A stretch of DNA of 64,000 bases from Parvibaculum sp. (GTDB lineage: Bacteria; Pseudomonadota; Alphaproteobacteria; Parvibaculales; Parvibaculaceae), in contig NZNS01000010.1 of NCBI GenBank assembly GCA_002694985.1, positions 767,392 through 831,391 on the forward strand, read 5' to 3'. The translations under genes and the position numbers were made by a program. The notes under the pieces were generated by a model. The model did not search any database. It was not told where the DNA came from and was given only the letters and a program-made list of their open reading frames with translations. Positions 8,689 to 16,319 of the stretch are shown in pieces (within the stretch, counting starts at the first letter, position 1; each line of letters starts with the position of its first letter).

Positions 8689-8942
8689 AGATATCTCCCT
8701 CGCGGTTTGCCGTCCGCCTCATCATCCAGCACTGCCGTCACCATTTTCTCGGCGCTGATCGTCTCCAGAAGCCGCTGGGCGAGTTCCGGCACGGATATGC
8801 CCCGCTCCCGCGCGGCGGGCTGCAAGCCCTCCAGCACATCCACAGGCACCGGCACGGGCCGCATGCGGCGGCGCTCTCCGCGCGTTTCGCGCGCGCCGTC
8901 CGCACCGAAACCGTAAACGGGCGATATGAGGCCGCGCGTCAT
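8685..8942 (-). CDS. Small early phage protein, possible ribbon-helix-helix
   Basis: 85 residues. ATG 8942 overlaps the preceding stop (ATGA). The middle (MRPVPVPVDVLEGLQPAARE, then GISVPELAQRLLETI) has one beta strand followed by two helices, the order of a ribbon-helix-helix DNA-binding unit. No partner toxin gene is present. Function unknown. Confidence 0.45.
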   Translation of the reverse strand: MTRGLISPVYGFGADGARETRGERRRMRPVPVPVDVLEGLQPAARERGISVPELAQRLLETISAEKMVTAVLDDEADGKPRGRYL

Positions 8943-9313
8943 ACCAAGCAGCCGGCGATGTAATCGTTTAGGCGGCGCAATTGCCTTTTCGCTTCCTCGG
9001 CCTCCCTCGCCGCCTTCACCAGCATTGCGATGCGCTCGGCATATGTGTGGCTCTTGTCTGTCTCCAGCGCCCCTTCCGCTCGCTTCGGTGCAAGATCGCC
9101 CGCCGCGTCGAGCGCCGTGGCAACGCTGTCCACGATCATCAGCGCCTGCCCGCGCGAGCGGCCGACTTCGAACAGAAAGGCGTCCAGCTCACCTTCCGGC
9201 GCTTTCATGCCAGGCGACGTCGCGGCCTTACCGCCCCCGACGATCATTTCCCCGGCCCGCGTCTTCGCCGCCGGCGAGAGCCATTTGAGTTCGCGGAGGA
9301 GGTTGTCTGTCAT
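8939..9313 (-). CDS. Early phage protein of unknown function
   Basis: 124 residues from ATG 9313 (MTDNLLRELKWLSPAAKTRA). The frame is open further upstream to ATG 9424, which would add 37 poorly protein-like residues. In the competing frame, a 29-codon GTG frame (9310-9399) ends at this ATG, so the true arrangement here is uncertain. The protein is largely helical with an Ala/Glu/Lys-rich C-terminus (KAAREAEEAKRQLRRL). No family recognised. Confidence 0.5.
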   Translation of the reverse strand: MTDNLLRELKWLSPAAKTRAGEMIVGGGKAATSPGMKAPEGELDAFLFEVGRSRGQALMIVDSVATALDAAGDLAPKRAEGALETDKSHTYAERIAMLVKAAREAEEAKRQLRRLNDYIAGCLV

Positions 9314-9423
9314 ACCGAAAGCCCTTTTTGTGAATCCTTGCCGCCGGAGGTCTTCTTCTTTGTGAGGTAGCGCTCGGCTAGGAGCTGGATGCGGCTCACG
9401 TCGCTGTGCTTCGGCGCGTGTCA

Positions 9424-9888
9424 TTACATCGTGCCCTCTCCGCCAGCCCCTTTCCGCACGCCGTGCGCCTTCCCGACATGGTGACAATTGTCATCTGTCG
9501 TGCCGCTCTCTGGACACCCCGGCGAATGCCGGGTTGTGTCCGTGTCGTTCGTGAGTTCCGCCTTGAGGTCACCCGGCGCGAGCCCGAAGGCATCGAGCGC
9601 CGCGATCGCCTGTTCGCGCACACCCGCAAGCTCCGGATCGGCCAGCCCTTCGCCGCTGCCGAGCCATTCTGCGATATCCTCAAGCAACAGCAGTGCCGCC
9701 GTCAGCTTGTGCCAGGGCTCGGCGGCGTAGTGCCGCGAGGCCGTATAGGCGCCCGCCGTATGCGCGCCGATCTCCGGCGCAGCATCGCCCACGATGAACT
9801 GGATGACGCCAGCCTGCGGCGCGAGGCGCAGCTGCTGCATTGTTTCGGAAAGGAAGCGCCGGTCAGCCCCGGGCGAGCGAAACCCCAT
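9424..9888 (-). CDS. Early phage protein of unknown function
   Basis: 154 residues. ATG 9888 follows the sliding-clamp stop by two bases. The first 70 residues look structured (MQQLRLAPQAGVIQFIVGD); the last 40 are polar and low in hydrophobic residues, and include AHGVR, which is encoded by one copy of the prophage palindrome (9453-9469). No known domain recognised. Confidence 0.5.
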   Translation of the reverse strand: MGFRSPGADRRFLSETMQQLRLAPQAGVIQFIVGDAAPEIGAHTAGAYTASRHYAAEPWHKLTAALLLLEDIAEWLGSGEGLADPELAGVREQAIAALDAFGLAPGDLKAELTNDTDTTRHSPGCPESGTTDDNCHHVGKAHGVRKGAGGEGTM

Positions 9889-9890
9889 GG

Positions 9891-11054
9891 TCAGGTCCTC
9901 ATCGGCATGACGACGTAGATGCGGCCGTCTTCCACCTCGGGTTCAAACCGTGATGGTCCCTCGACGCTCGGCCAGAAGCGCAGGTTTTCCGAGTCGACAG
10001 CTTCGGATATCAGGTCCAGATATCGCCAGTTGAAGCCAGATCTGAGCGAAGCGCCGCTCCACTCGATGTCGATTTCTTCGCTCGCGGCTTCCCCCAAGGC
10101 GCCCGTCGCCTCAACCCGCAGGACGTTGTTCTCGAAATGGAGAGCAACAGCCTCTTTCGGCCTGCCGGACGAGGCATGTTCCACCGCACTCAACGCAACG
10201 GAGCAGCGTTTCAGTGCGGCGCGAAAGTGCCCGGTGTTCACAAGCGCCGCGCCTTCAAAATTTTCACGGGGCGGAATAACCCGCGAGTAGGAAGGGAACT
10301 GCCCGTCGACAAGCCTTGTCCGGTATATCAGCGGTCCCTGATCCTTCCCGAGGTCGATCCGCGCCTCGACCGCTGTCTCGGTCAGGATCAAGGAGCAGGC
10401 CTTGTCGGCCCCCATGGCAGAAAGTTGCCGCAGCGCGGCGTTCGGAATGATGTATCCGCCGCCGCCATCTGGATTGTCCTCCAACTGCTCGCCGCCTTCC
10501 GGCAAGGACATTGGGATGTGAGCCAGCTTGTGACCGTCAGTCGCCGTCGCGCACAGCTCTTTTTGTTTGCGATGAAGAAAGACCCCGTTCAGATAGTAGC
10601 GCGCGTCCTCGTGTGAGCTGCATACCGAGGCCGAAAGTATGCGCCCCAGTTCTCCCGGCTGAAGTTCCAGCACGATACCGCTAACGGGTTTCGGAACGGG
10701 AAACTCAGTGACGGGTAGAACGGCAAGGCGAAAGCGGCTTCGCCCGCAAGCCACGGCGGCGGCCTTGCTCGCATCTTCCGCCGCCGACAGTGAAATCTGT
10801 GCGCCGGCAGGCGCGGTATCGGCGATACTCTTGAGCCGTGCCCCGTTCACTGTTGTCTGCCCGTTTTCCTCCCCCGCTACCGTCATCTCGACCGTCACCC
10901 CCTGGTCAAGATCGTTCGCCGTGATCCGCAGGCAATCACCGGACAAGGTCAGCAGGACATTTTCGAGAATGGGGACCGTCGCCCGTCGCGGCAGCACAGG
11001 ACTGACAAGGGCGACGGCGCGTTTGAGCGCGGCAGCTTCAACCGAGAAGCGCAT
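9891..11054 (-). CDS. Phage-borne DNA polymerase III beta sliding clamp
   Basis: 387 residues from ATG 11054 behind GGAGGAAC, close to the usual length of a bacterial clamp. The family pattern runs through all three domains: MRFSVEAAALKRAVALVSPV at the start, then LPILENVLL-type text (VPILENVLLTLSGDCLRIT), RYYLNGVFLHRK, ATDGHKLA near residue 175, and RVIPPRENFEG. The clamp holds polymerase on DNA. A complete clamp gene in a lysogenic phage is unusual; lambda-like phages usually borrow the host clamp. It lies two genes upstream of the winged-helix and replication genes in the same operon. Confidence 0.88.
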   Translation of the reverse strand: MRFSVEAAALKRAVALVSPVLPRRATVPILENVLLTLSGDCLRITANDLDQGVTVEMTVAGEENGQTTVNGARLKSIADTAPAGAQISLSAAEDASKAAAVACGRSRFRLAVLPVTEFPVPKPVSGIVLELQPGELGRILSASVCSSHEDARYYLNGVFLHRKQKELCATATDGHKLAHIPMSLPEGGEQLEDNPDGGGGYIIPNAALRQLSAMGADKACSLILTETAVEARIDLGKDQGPLIYRTRLVDGQFPSYSRVIPPRENFEGAALVNTGHFRAALKRCSVALSAVEHASSGRPKEAVALHFENNVLRVEATGALGEAASEEIDIEWSGASLRSGFNWRYLDLISEAVDSENLRFWPSVEGPSRFEPEVEDGRIYVVMPMRT

Positions 11055-11467
11055 CGGGTTCCTCCAGCAATTTCCTGATGATCTCATCAACGACGACGCT
11101 TTCGACGCCATCGGCACCCACGCCGTTCACGAGGTAATGCGCGACATGCGGCTGCAAATCGCGGAGCGCCGCGTCGAGAAGCGGCTCGGTCAACGGAAAA
11201 GGGTAATGGTTCGTGGCTTCGCGGATCAGGATGAAAGCGTCGGCGGCGGGAATAATGCCCCCCATCGCCGTACTCTGCATCCCAGTCATCTTCGTCTCCT
11301 TCGAGATCGTCGAGCCCGCGTGTTGACCACAGCTTCTCCGCAAGCACGCCGTAGTCGCTTTCCACAATTTTAGAGCAGCACCATTCCCGCACCTGCTCGG
11401 CGCACACATCGCCACCTGTCCCCGCGGAGTCCGGGATTCGCTTTTCGTCCGTCTGCGAATTGTTCAT
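11038..11467 (-). pseudogene. Small phage gene split by an apparent frameshift
   Basis: From ATG 11467 (AAGGG upstream) one frame reads MNNSQTDEKRIPDSAGTGGD to about DWDAEYGDGG and then becomes Arg-rich nonsense. The -1/+2 alternative frame takes over at the same point with sensible text, IIPAADAFILIREATNHYPF, to the stop at 11038. The switch falls on a run of six G (minus strand; 11258-11263). A one-base change in this run would give a single protein of about 142 residues. Alternatives are two overlapping genes (second start ATG 11265) or real slippage. The 3' end overlaps the clamp start. Confidence 0.55.
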
Positions 11468-11481
11468 GTGGAACATTTCCC

Positions 11482-11811
11482 TTAAAGCCGGCCGGCAATG
11501 GCCAAGCAGATGCGTTCGTTGATCTCGCGCTCCGCCTCTACAAGTTGCTTGTCCACATCAGAGAGTCGCATCGGCCGGAACACGATTTCCGGTTCCTCGG
11601 CTTCCTCCCCTGCGACGGTGATGTGCTCGACGAAGAGAAGCGCTAGCCCGGCGGTCGCCATGGCAATGGTCGCGAAGGCGAAGAAAACGCCCTCGCCAAA
11701 GCCAAGCCCGACACCGATCAAGCCCGTCGTGACAGAGGAAACGGCGCCCGCCGCAAGCCAGAGAAGGCCGCGGCGCATTGCTCGATGCTCTTCGGTGAGT
11801 TCGCGTTTCAT
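11482..11811 (-). CDS. Small phage membrane protein
   Basis: 109 residues from ATG 11811 behind GGAGGTG. Two hydrophobic stretches (about residues 15-35 and 40-62: LLWLAAGAVSSVTTGLIGVG and VFFAFATIAMATAGLALLF) suggest a helical hairpin in the inner membrane, with a charged cytoplasmic tail. It overlaps its upstream neighbour by four bases. Function unknown; it is too early in the operon to be an obvious holin. Confidence 0.5.
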   Translation of the reverse strand: MKRELTEEHRAMRRGLLWLAAGAVSSVTTGLIGVGLGFGEGVFFAFATIAMATAGLALLFVEHITVAGEEAEEPEIVFRPMRLSDVDKQLVEAEREINERICLAIAGRL

Positions 11812-12386
11812 GTCACCTCCGATGTCTGGAGGGCATCCATGACGTAAGAGAAGAGTTCGTCGCGCGAAAGCTGGAAGCGGTCGAAGTCGTAGTCGAATTC
11901 GACGCCACGCCTGCAAACGCTGTTCGCATGAATCGTGTGCTCTTCATGCTTCTGGATGACTGTCACCACGATCCCGTCGCAAGGCGTGTGGTGATACTCG
12001 TAAGCCGGCATGAAGTACGCCTCGCCCGGAGCATAGCGTTCGATTGGACGCTCGATCACATTCGCATCCGCCACCGGGTAGCTGAGCCGCGAGCCTTTTT
12101 CGCTGCGCGGGCCGTTATGGCTGATGAGCAGGTGCGAACCGGTTTCGGGCTTAACGATCTCCAGGTCGCATCGGCGGTTGACCTGCGTTCCCTTCAGCAC
12201 CCGCGACGTGAAGCTGAAGCGATGATTGTGAACCGCCGAATATTCAAAGCAGCGCCGGCGAGGCAGCTCCGGATGCCAGACATGCATCCGCATGTCGGCA
12301 GTCAGCCGAATTTGGAGGAAGCCGAGTCCATGCAGACTGATCGTCTCCTTGGTCGGCGTGAAATCCTTAAGCGTTGGCCTCGTCAT
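11808..12386 (-). CDS. Cupin-like phage protein
   Basis: 192 residues from ATG 12386. Two separated histidine motifs, HNHRFSFTSRVLKG (about 58-71) and YEYHHTP (about 138-144), together with a predicted all-beta pattern and the turn APGEAYFMP, suggest a double-stranded beta-helix metal site of the cupin type. I do not recognise a specific family. Substrate unknown. Confidence 0.5.
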   Translation of the reverse strand: MTRPTLKDFTPTKETISLHGLGFLQIRLTADMRMHVWHPELPRRRCFEYSAVHNHRFSFTSRVLKGTQVNRRCDLEIVKPETGSHLLISHNGPRSEKGSRLSYPVADANVIERPIERYAPGEAYFMPAYEYHHTPCDGIVVTVIQKHEEHTIHANSVCRRGVEFDYDFDRFQLSRDELFSYVMDALQTSEVT

Positions 12387-12637
12387 ATCGCCCCGATCTC
12401 CTTTGCCTTGAAGCGCTCGATGTCGAGCACCTGGGCGCCCATGCGCGCCTGCCCGTTGCCGCGAAAGCGAAGGAGACTTCGCGGGCACCATGCCTCGCCC
12501 TCCTGCCCTTCCGGCGAAATGAATTTCAGTTGCACCGCAAACTCGCGAATGACCGTGACCTCGCAATCGAGTTCGACCGGCTCCCTGAGGCCGGTATCCG
12601 CGCGCGCCCGGCCGCCGAAGAGATCGCGCTGTGTCAT
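12383..12637 (-). CDS. Small phage protein of unknown function
   Basis: 84 residues from ATG 12637 (TTGGAGG upstream). Starts MTQRDLFGGRARADTGLREP, continues with two probable beta strands (ELDCEVTVIREFAVQLKFIS) and ends in an acidic/basic mix. Overlaps both neighbours by four bases, so it is translated within the early operon. No family recognised. Confidence 0.5.
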   Translation of the reverse strand: MTQRDLFGGRARADTGLREPVELDCEVTVIREFAVQLKFISPEGQEGEAWCPRSLLRFRGNGQARMGAQVLDIERFKAKEIGAI

Positions 12638-12972
12638 GGCAGCCTCCAATCGGGGAACGGCTGCTCCACTTCGCGCGGCCACCAGCGTTTGCGCAGGCCG
12701 CGAAAGCCCGGGATCGGTTCGTCAATCGTCACTGCGACCGCGCCGCCCCGGCGCAGGATCGCGGGGCCGTCCATACCGATTACCGGCGCGTAGCCTCTCA
12801 GCTTTCCATGTGCGACCACGTAAAACCTGTCGCCGGGCCGGATCAGAAATCGATAGCTGTGGCGCGTGTACCATCCCCACGTTTGGCCGGACTCCGGCGT
12901 TCCAGCGATGTCGCCTTCCGCTATCCACTCTTTCCAGAAGTCTTTCGGGCAGGTGCCGACGAGATCGACCAT
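12634..12972 (-). CDS. Conserved phage protein of unknown function
   Basis: 112 residues from ATG 12972, overlapping the methyltransferase stop (TAATG). The pattern MVDLVGTCPKDFWKEWIAEG, WGWYTRH and PGDRFYVVAHGKLRGYAPV is one I associate with small beta-rich proteins of several alphaproteobacterial phages, possibly with a PUA/ASCH-like barrel. It sits beside the adenine methyltransferase, but no functional link can be shown from sequence. Confidence 0.5.
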   Translation of the reverse strand: MVDLVGTCPKDFWKEWIAEGDIAGTPESGQTWGWYTRHSYRFLIRPGDRFYVVAHGKLRGYAPVIGMDGPAILRRGGAVAVTIDEPIPGFRGLRKRWWPREVEQPFPDWRLP

Positions 12973-13613
12973 TACGTGTCCCTCCCGAAGCGCACGCCAT
13001 GCGCCGCCACCGCCTCGTCTTTCGACACGGCCGCATAGTGCTGCGCGTAAGGTCGTCCGCCTTGGCCGGTGAAGGGCTCGCCGCCCGCCACCCAGTCCCA
13101 GACGAGCCAGACGCAGTTCATCACCGGGCGTCCCTGCCCCGTCCAGTCGAGCCGCCAGCCCAGCGGGTGAATGCGCGAGGGGGGAAATTCATTGAAGAGG
13201 CGCTGCCGCGCGGCCTTCCCCGCCGCCTGGAAAAAATCGGCTTTCACCAGCAGCGCGAGATAGCGCGCGCCGAGCGCCCGGGCATGGCGAATGAAGCTTT
13301 CGACCAGCTCGCCATAAGGCGGATTGGTAATGACTACGGGCGCGCGAAGCCTCCGCGCTTTCAGGAAGTCGACGCCACCTTTCCCGAAGCCCCGGTCGAC
13401 AAGATCCGTCGAGGTCACGCGGAAACCCGCCGCGCTAAACACGCGCGACATGCGGCCACGCCCACAGGCCGGCTCCCATATATCGCCGGAAACATGCGCC
13501 ATGCGCCGCCCTTCCCGCGCCAGCAGGGCGAGCGTGCCCGCCTCTTCCGTTTCGTGAAGCTGGTTCGGGTTTGTCCGAAGCGTCGACCCGCCGCGTGCGA
13601 CAAGTGGCGTCAT
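12972..13613 (-). CDS. DNA N6-adenine methyltransferase
   Basis: 213 residues from ATG 13613. It has the two essential motifs of class I amino-methyltransferases: the AdoMet-binding EPACGRGRMSRVF (about residues 47-59) and the catalytic TNPPYGELVESF (about 95-106). The enzyme probably methylates adenine in phage or host DNA. No restriction endonuclease gene is next to it, so it looks like an orphan, self-protecting or regulatory methylase. The recognition sequence cannot be read from the protein. Its C-terminus encodes AHGVR from a degenerate copy of the prophage palindrome. Confidence 0.8.
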   Translation of the reverse strand: MTPLVARGGSTLRTNPNQLHETEEAGTLALLAREGRRMAHVSGDIWEPACGRGRMSRVFSAAGFRVTSTDLVDRGFGKGGVDFLKARRLRAPVVITNPPYGELVESFIRHARALGARYLALLVKADFFQAAGKAARQRLFNEFPPSRIHPLGWRLDWTGQGRPVMNCVWLVWDWVAGGEPFTGQGGRPYAQHYAAVSKDEAVAAHGVRFGRDT

Positions 13614-13615
13614 GA

Positions 13616-13939
13616 TCAGCGGTCCCTTTCAATGTAGGGGCGGGCGCCGCCGGTATAGGCGACCGTCATCGGTGCCTGCGCATTGCGGACCAGCTCGCGG
13701 GCATTGAAGAGATGTGCTTTCAGCTGTGCCCGCTGTGGATGGTTCGCGCCCGTCATCAGCCAGGCGCGCGCGGCTCCGCGCAGTGCCGTGTAAACCGGTT
13801 TGTCGATGCACTCCGCCAGCGGTCGTTCGATCATCTCGCGCAGCTCACGCCGCACGGCTTCTTCGTCGCGCGAGCCGCTGAGAAGCCGGTCGACGGCGAG
13901 CACGAGGCGTTGTTCATGGGTGAGCCGCACCTGCCCCAT
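13616..13939 (-). CDS. Small phage protein of unknown function
   Basis: 107 residues from ATG 13939 (a GTG one codon earlier is possible), overlapping the stop of the upstream gene. Helix-rich: EQRLVLAVDRLLSG, then REMIERPLAECID and ALRGAARAWLMTGANHPQR. No known domain recognised. The next gene, the methyltransferase, starts three bases past its stop. Confidence 0.45.
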   Translation of the reverse strand: MGQVRLTHEQRLVLAVDRLLSGSRDEEAVRRELREMIERPLAECIDKPVYTALRGAARAWLMTGANHPQRAQLKAHLFNARELVRNAQAPMTVAYTGGARPYIERDR

Positions 13940-14187
13940 CACACGCCTCCCTCATGCTGAGGAACGATCAGGCCGGCCGAGCCCGCAGCTGCCGTGTGCC
14001 AGAGAAGCGAAAGCACCGGCTGCATGTAGACTCCGGCCGTCTCAAGCATCTGCAACCCGTCAGCGAGCCGCCCGGCAAGATCGCCATGAACTTCAAGCGT
14101 CGTGTTCGCCTCATCGGCGAGATGAAGGCAGTCGTCGGCATAGCGCCAGTGATAGCGGCTCTCGATATCGAAGAGAGGATCGTTCAT
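13939..14187 (-). CDS. Small phage protein of unknown function
   Basis: 82 residues from ATG 14187 (MNDPLFDIESRYHWRYADDC). Helical throughout, with a moderately hydrophobic C-terminal half (YMQPVLSLLWHTAAAGSAGL) that could be a membrane or packing helix. Overlaps both neighbours by four bases or fewer. No family recognised. Confidence 0.45.
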   Translation of the reverse strand: MNDPLFDIESRYHWRYADDCLHLADEANTTLEVHGDLAGRLADGLQMLETAGVYMQPVLSLLWHTAAAGSAGLIVPQHEGGV

Positions 14188-14669
14188 TTCCGCTTCCCCC
14201 GTTTCTCGAGGTCCGCAAGCGCCGTGCGCAGCGCGATGAGCTTTTCGACGGCTTCGTCGATTTCGCGGGTGATGTTCAGCTCGCGGACTTCTTCCGCCGT
14301 GATCGTGCCGCCCTGGGCGAGCGCTTGGCCCACCACGGCAATGGCCTCGCCGCATTCCTTGGCGATGTCGCCGAGGTGGCGTCCCCACTCGCCCGTGCCG
14401 TCGAGGCTGGGCAGCTCAATCAGCACATGGCCCTGCGCGCGGGCGATCTCGCGGGTGAGATGCGGTTCGCCATTCGCCGCTTCGAGATCGAGCAGCACGT
14501 CGACAGGCAGAAAGCGGCCGACATTCGGATTCTCACAGCGCGACAGTTCCGCCCGTTCGATCCGCGTCACCTTCGCGGCTAGCTCCAGCCCCCCGGCATC
14601 GCGCATGAGCAGCCGCGTCGCCGCCTTCAGGCGCAAGTAAGTGTCTTCGGAGTGAAAACGCCCGGTCAT
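14184..14669 (-). CDS. Possible CII-like phage regulator
   Basis: 161 residues from ATG 14669. The first half has a helix-turn-helix-like pattern (LRLKAATRLLMRDAGG, then LELAAKVTRIERAELSRCEN) followed by LPVDVLLDLEAANGEPHLTR, text I associate with CII-type regulators in phages of Proteobacteria. The C-terminal third is an acidic coiled coil (EEVRELNITREIDEAVEKL), which could drive oligomer formation. Being second in the early leftward operon is where a CII gene would be expected. Function remains a hypothesis. Confidence 0.5.
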   Translation of the reverse strand: MTGRFHSEDTYLRLKAATRLLMRDAGGLELAAKVTRIERAELSRCENPNVGRFLPVDVLLDLEAANGEPHLTREIARAQGHVLIELPSLDGTGEWGRHLGDIAKECGEAIAVVGQALAQGGTITAEEVRELNITREIDEAVEKLIALRTALADLEKRGKRK

Positions 14670-15502
14670 GCGCCACCCCGCGCACGGGAGAAAAGCCCGC
14701 GCCCTTTCTCCATTACTTTCCGGAGCGTGCGCGGCATCCTCGCGCCATGGAAAAGAGAGCGAACCCGCATGCGCGAGGGACGGAGCATCGTCCCGACCGA
14801 GCGCCCAACACCGACGCAAAAGTGAACAGCGAACGCGGCCACCGAGGAGGAGGGAGGGGTGACCGCGCCCGCCGTCTCCCCGGCGGTGACGGGCGCACCG
14901 GCGGGAAGCCGCAAATCGCGGGAAATGAGGCCGGGCGTGAGATTGGCGGCGGGCGCACCCGGCGCACGCCGTGCGCCGGAGGCCGCCTGTCCCGGCGAAA
15001 GCCGGGATGCGCCGCCTGCTTCGAGGAAGCGTCGCTTGACCCCGTCCTCGAAAGCGCCGGGCGTGGAGTCGAAAAGGAAGATCGGCCCCTTGCCGTCGCG
15101 ACTGAAACGCCGCGCGCGGTTGACGAGGTCGTCATTGACCTCCCGCGCCATATCGAGGGAGGACGGCTCGCAAGCCGTCACCGTGACGAAGCGCGACAAC
15201 TCGGCTTCGTCGATAAGACCCTTGAGCTTGAGGCAGCGCTCAGCGACACCCGCCTCCATGCGGATCTGGGCGGGCTGGGCTTTGACCTCATGCAGCACCG
15301 CCTGCGCCTCGCTCATCCACCGGGCGAGATCGGGTGCCGGATACTTCCCGTCCCGGCCCGGCCGCGATGCGATACAGTCATTGAGCAGCACGAGGCAGCT
15401 CTCGACCACCCGCGCATCCTGCGCCGCGCGGGCACAGGCTTCGGCCCGCGCACGGCGGAACGCCTTGGTCTCGTCGTCCGGAAAATGCAGGAGGTCCGTC
15501 AT
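14666..15502 (-). CDS. First gene of the early leftward operon, unknown function
   Basis: 278 residues from ATG 15502 behind CAGGAGGTC-like sequence on the plus-strand complement. Residues 1-130 look folded (MTDLLHFPDDETKAFRRARA; LARWMSEAQAVLHEVKAQPA). The rest is a low-complexity Ala/Pro/Arg linker carrying one perfect copy of the prophage palindrome (14961-14977), then a basic tail (MLRPSRMRVRSLFHGARMP). No family recognised. Confidence 0.5.
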   Translation of the reverse strand: MTDLLHFPDDETKAFRRARAEACARAAQDARVVESCLVLLNDCIASRPGRDGKYPAPDLARWMSEAQAVLHEVKAQPAQIRMEAGVAERCLKLKGLIDEAELSRFVTVTACEPSSLDMAREVNDDLVNRARRFSRDGKGPIFLFDSTPGAFEDGVKRRFLEAGGASRLSPGQAASGARRAPGAPAANLTPGLISRDLRLPAGAPVTAGETAGAVTPPSSSVAAFAVHFCVGVGRSVGTMLRPSRMRVRSLFHGARMPRTLRKVMEKGRGLFSRARGGA

Positions 15503-15647
15503 GCCGCCGCCCCCCGGTGGCCGGGGCGGGCAGGCGCGGCGGAAGGACGGCAGGCGGCGGCGCCGGGAGCGAGCGCCCCCGTCCCCGTCTTTCCGCCGTT
15601 GCCGGGTCCGAACCAGACGTATGCGGACGAACGGGCGGAAAGGGCTT

Positions 15648-15703
15648 GAGTCAGTGACTCGACGCCCTCCCCGCCCGCGTCTACCGTGTTGTCGCCACAA
15701 CAC
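15648..15703. promoter_or_regulatory. Two perfect palindromes in an early control region
   Basis: GAGTCAGTGACTC (15648-15660) is a 13-bp perfect palindrome. GTGTTGT (15686-15692) and ACAACAC (15697-15703) form a 7-bp inverted repeat with a 4-bp loop, ending 14 bases before the start of the 15718 gene. They lie between the divergent starts at 15502 (leftward) and 15718 (rightward), so they are good candidates for operators. They differ from the GTGC-N5-GCAC sites near the repressor gene. Confidence 0.5.
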
Positions 15704-15717
15704 ACGGAGACAATGTC

Positions 15718-16017
15718 ATGACCGCCCAACCCGTCCGCGCTGCCGGCATGGCCTGGTACACGCGACAGGATTACCCGCGCATTCTCGAAATCATGGAGGA
15801 CGCAGAAAAGCTGCCCCCGACCTATTTTGCGTGGAGCAAGGCTGCGGAGCGTGGCAAGCGCGACCTCGAACGCAAGGGGCACATCGTCATTACCGCCATA
15901 ATCGATCCGGACGAGTTCCCGGTCTGGTGCCGTGCGCGCGGCCTGAATATCGACGCCAAGGCACGCATCCAGTTCGCCAACGAGACCGCTTACGCTGCCA
16001 TCAACAAGACGCACTGA
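15718..16017 (+). CDS. Small phage protein of unknown function
   Basis: 99 residues from ATG 15718 with GGAG eight bases upstream. Text such as MAWYTRQDYPRILEIMEDAE and LERKGHIVITAIIDPDEFPV suggests a compact alpha/beta protein. It is read rightward on its own between the early leftward operon and the convergent Cro-like gene, an unusual place for a lone gene, and has a perfect inverted repeat at its start. Function unknown. Confidence 0.55.
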   Translation: MTAQPVRAAGMAWYTRQDYPRILEIMEDAEKLPPTYFAWSKAAERGKRDLERKGHIVITAIIDPDEFPVWCRARGLNIDAKARIQFANETAYAAINKTH

Positions 16018-16037
16018 GGCTTGGAGGTAGCTCCCCA

Positions 16038-16244
16038 TCACGCGGCCTCCTCTTTGGAGCGTCTGGCTTCGGCTTCCGCCTGCAGGTCGAGCAGAACCTT
16101 GCGGGCCGGGCCTTGCGGCGTGCTCTTGCCGTTCTCCCAGCGCAACACGGTGGTGCGGTGAACGCCGCCAACGCGGACAGCGAGCTGCGCGTGGGTGAGA
16201 TTGAGGGCCTGGCGGAGCGCCTTGATGTCGATTCGGTCTGTCAT
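16038..16244 (-). CDS. Cro-like HTH regulator
   Basis: 68 residues. A single helix-turn-helix of the Xre type fills residues about 8-45 (LRQALNLTHAQLAVRVGGVH, then RTTVLRWENGKSTP). It is divergent from the CI-like gene, with three operator-like palindromes in the 75-bp gap, the arrangement of lambda cI/cro. It would repress the repressor gene and favour lytic growth. Confidence 0.7.
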   Translation of the reverse strand: MTDRIDIKALRQALNLTHAQLAVRVGGVHRTTVLRWENGKSTPQGPARKVLLDLQAEAEARRSKEEAA

Positions 16245-16257
16245 GATGGCAGAGCTT

Positions 16258-16319
16258 GTGCGTTTTGCACTTCACCTGTCAAGTGCCAAACGCACTCCAC
16301 CTGAGTGCAATCTGCGCAC
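16258..16319. promoter_or_regulatory. Three operator-like palindromes between cro-like and cI-like genes
   Basis: GTGCGTTTTGCAC (16258-16270) and GTGCCAAACGCAC (16283-16295) share the form GTGC-N5-GCAC. A third, looser copy with a 7-bp spacer, GTGCAATCTGCGCAC (16305-16319), touches the cI-like start codon. Centres are about 25 and 22 bp apart, near whole numbers of helical turns, which suits cooperative dimers. The same motif recurs upstream of 18541. Confidence 0.7.

Noticed and set aside
9310-9399. A 29-codon GTG frame ending at the start of the 8939-9313 gene
   Set aside because: The residues look protein-like, but there is no ribosome site and the frame overlaps an alternative N-terminus of the next gene.
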